Source: Lycorma delicatula (taxonomy: Eukaryota > Arthropoda > Insecta > Hemiptera > Fulgoridae). Taken from it: a stretch of 64,000 bases of DNA. Position 1 is the stretch's first letter. Each line of letters begins with the position of its first letter. The notes below the pieces were generated by a model. That model worked only from the letters and a program-made list of their open reading frames with translations, was not told where the DNA came from and made no database searches. A program made the position numbers and the translations under genes. The stretch covers positions 14,974,230 through 15,038,229 of the forward strand of contig NC_134456.1 in NCBI RefSeq assembly GCF_047948215.1, given 5' to 3'. Below, piece by piece: positions 62,451 through 64,000 of this stretch.

Positions 62451-64000
62451 AAAGATTGGTTTTCTGTCTGTTTGTGTGCACCCATATATATCCAAGACAG
62501 TGCTTTCAGTGCCAGGGTTTTGGTCGCAACAACGATAGTTGCATGAAGGAACAGGATTTGTGCACATTGCAGCTGTACACATGATGATAGATAGCACATT
62601 GTTGCGCATGATCATAGCACATACGCTGAAGTAGAAAGCTGTGTTAACTGCAAAGGTCTACTCTCCTAGGTCTCGAGAACACCCTCTCTATAAGGAGGAA
62701 AAAGCTGTTTAAAAAATCTGTACTGAGCCGAAACTTTCCTTTCCTAAGGCTCATCAAGAATATAAAAAATCCCTCAACATGAGGAATCCAGTACAATCGG
62801 GTGTTTTTACAAGCAATTACAATTTTTTTACAAGCTCTCTCCAACAAAGTACAGAGAGTGAATGTGCATCGTGCAAAGAATTAACAAAAATGGTACAGGC
62901 CTTGTCAGACCAAGTAAAATCGCTCACATCTACTGTTACAGCAGTGACTACAAGCAAGATGTTTACTCCTGCTAGAAAGTTTGAAAATGGTTCACTGAAG
63001 ACCACTTTAAACAATCCACCACCAAGGAAAAGAAAATTCCTGCTACACCGGCAACACAGTGAGCTGCCAAGATTCCTATGAAGAGATCTATTAAAACCTC
63101 ATTGTTAGAGTGTCTCCGGCCTACAGTGGTACCATTTCGAGGACACTTCAAGGATATGGAGGCCGAAGAAGCAAAGCACTTGTTAAAAGTTATCGATAAT
63201 AAAAAGAAAAATCGGTTTGTATATGGTAAGTAAACTACATGCAGGGTAGGAAAAGAGTTTTTATGGCTAAAAATATTATTCATTGGAATGTTTGTGGTCT
63301 CCATTGTAGCCGTGAGGATATTGAAATCCTAATAAAGAAAGAAATCCCTTAATTTCTGTGTCTGCAGGAGACTTAACTCCATACCCAGGATGATATGTGT
63401 CCTTTCGCGAATAAGTCTGCAAAAGATGTGACCACCAAACTGAGGGGAGAAGATGTGAAGGTGTGACTGCCTTCCTGAAGGAATTTGTTATAACTGCCTG
63501 TATTCCACTAACAACAAATATCCCTGCAGTCGCAGTGAAAATATTGGTGCAATTTACAATGAATATCTGCAACTTATATCTTCCTCCTAATTTCAACATC
63601 AGTGAGGATGATGATCTATCCAGTCTGCTTTCCCAGATTCCAGTACCCTGTTTAATAATGGGTGATTTCAACACCCACCAAATTGTTGGGGAGCTTGTCA
63701 TGTTCTTCCCAGGGAAGGATAGTTGATTGACTGAGGCAAAAAACAGTAGCTCTATGTTTATTGAATGATGGATCGTGCACGTTTGTATCATCTTCATCAG
63801 GTACGTCTTCGTGCATCAATCTGTCATGTTCAGCATCCCTGCTTCCACATCTTAGCTGACGCGTTTCAAAAAAAAACTTCTTTTAAGTTTTTGAAGCAAT
63901 CACAGACCAGTTATTATCTTCGTCAGTGGTATTGATCTGCCTCAGAGTCAGCTACGCAGGTAGGTGGTTGGGAAGCCAGACTGGATTGGGTACTAAGAAT
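62451..64000 (+). mobile_element. Jockey/I-like LINE, 5' truncated, continuing past the window
   Basis: The first ORF remnant holds a zinc-knuckle-like stretch (CFQCQGFGRNNDSC, about 62497-62540), a second Cys cluster (CVNCKG, about 62641), and a coiled segment ECASCKELTKMVQALSDQVK (62860-62920). A second ORF remnant from about 63270 starts IIHWNVCGLHCSREDIEILI and includes LQET, LTTNIPAVAVKILVQF and LIMGDFNTHQ, the start of an apurinic-like endonuclease. Stops and frame changes are frequent, for example at the TAA near 63350. A gag-like ORF with CCHC knuckles plus endonuclease fits the Jockey/I group. Confidence 0.7.

Overview
The window looks like nuclear DNA from an insect with a large, AT-rich, transposon-filled genome. 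A hemipteran is my best guess, from overall impression only; no species-level claim is made. Three host protein-coding genes can be recognised. They occupy only about 3 kb of the 64 kb; the rest is introns, spacers and decayed mobile elements.

Host genes. (1) On the minus strand, an ajuba-type LIM protein gene (jub). Its first coding exon is 15417-14053 and its second 4666-4576, separated by a 9.4 kb intron; the LIM-domain exons were not found and probably lie left of the window. (2) On the plus strand at 26159-27358, an intact CCCH zinc-finger protein gene (ZC3H10 type) with its coding region in one exon. (3) On the plus strand, a selenoprotein T homologue (SelT) in three visible exons (50132-50295, 56521-56650, 60590-60785), with a last exon to the right of the window or unseen. 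Its redox motif is Cys-x-x-Cys, so selenocysteine is replaced by cysteine, and its second visible intron uses a GC donor. The three genes have no obvious functional link: Hippo signalling and junctions, RNA binding, and ER redox.

Mobile DNA, left to right: IS630/Tc1-type transposase relic (about 560-1140, minus); degenerate tandem repeats (2690-3300); Tc1/mariner-like element with TIRs (5434-6728) and hAT element (8137-10060), both inside jub intron 1; tRNA-derived SINE (18895-19080); transposase scrap (about 20385); a 3.3 kb RTE-like LINE bounded by an 11-bp target-site duplication (21157-24431); a fragment of its 5' region (27595-27685); mariner relic (28631-29818); mariner with near-perfect TIRs (31649-32874); a (GT)n tract of about 512 bp (34450-34961); IS630/Tc1-like element (37061-38602); long foldback element (38655-39340); hAT MITE with perfect 8-bp TSD (43958-44362); deleted mariner (44670-45803) carrying a nested SINE; two more copies of that SINE (47998-48266, 49512-49693); two further foldback elements (52104-52845 and 58137-58525) and a deleted mariner (59425-60271), all inside SelT introns; and at the right edge a pogo-like fragment abutting a Jockey/I-like LINE that leaves the window.

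Every transposase or reverse transcriptase seen is broken by stops, frameshifts or deletions, so nothing here looks autonomously active. The points most worth following are the three long inverted-repeat (foldback) elements that I could not assign to a family, the SINE family with three TSD-bounded copies, and the SelT gene structure.
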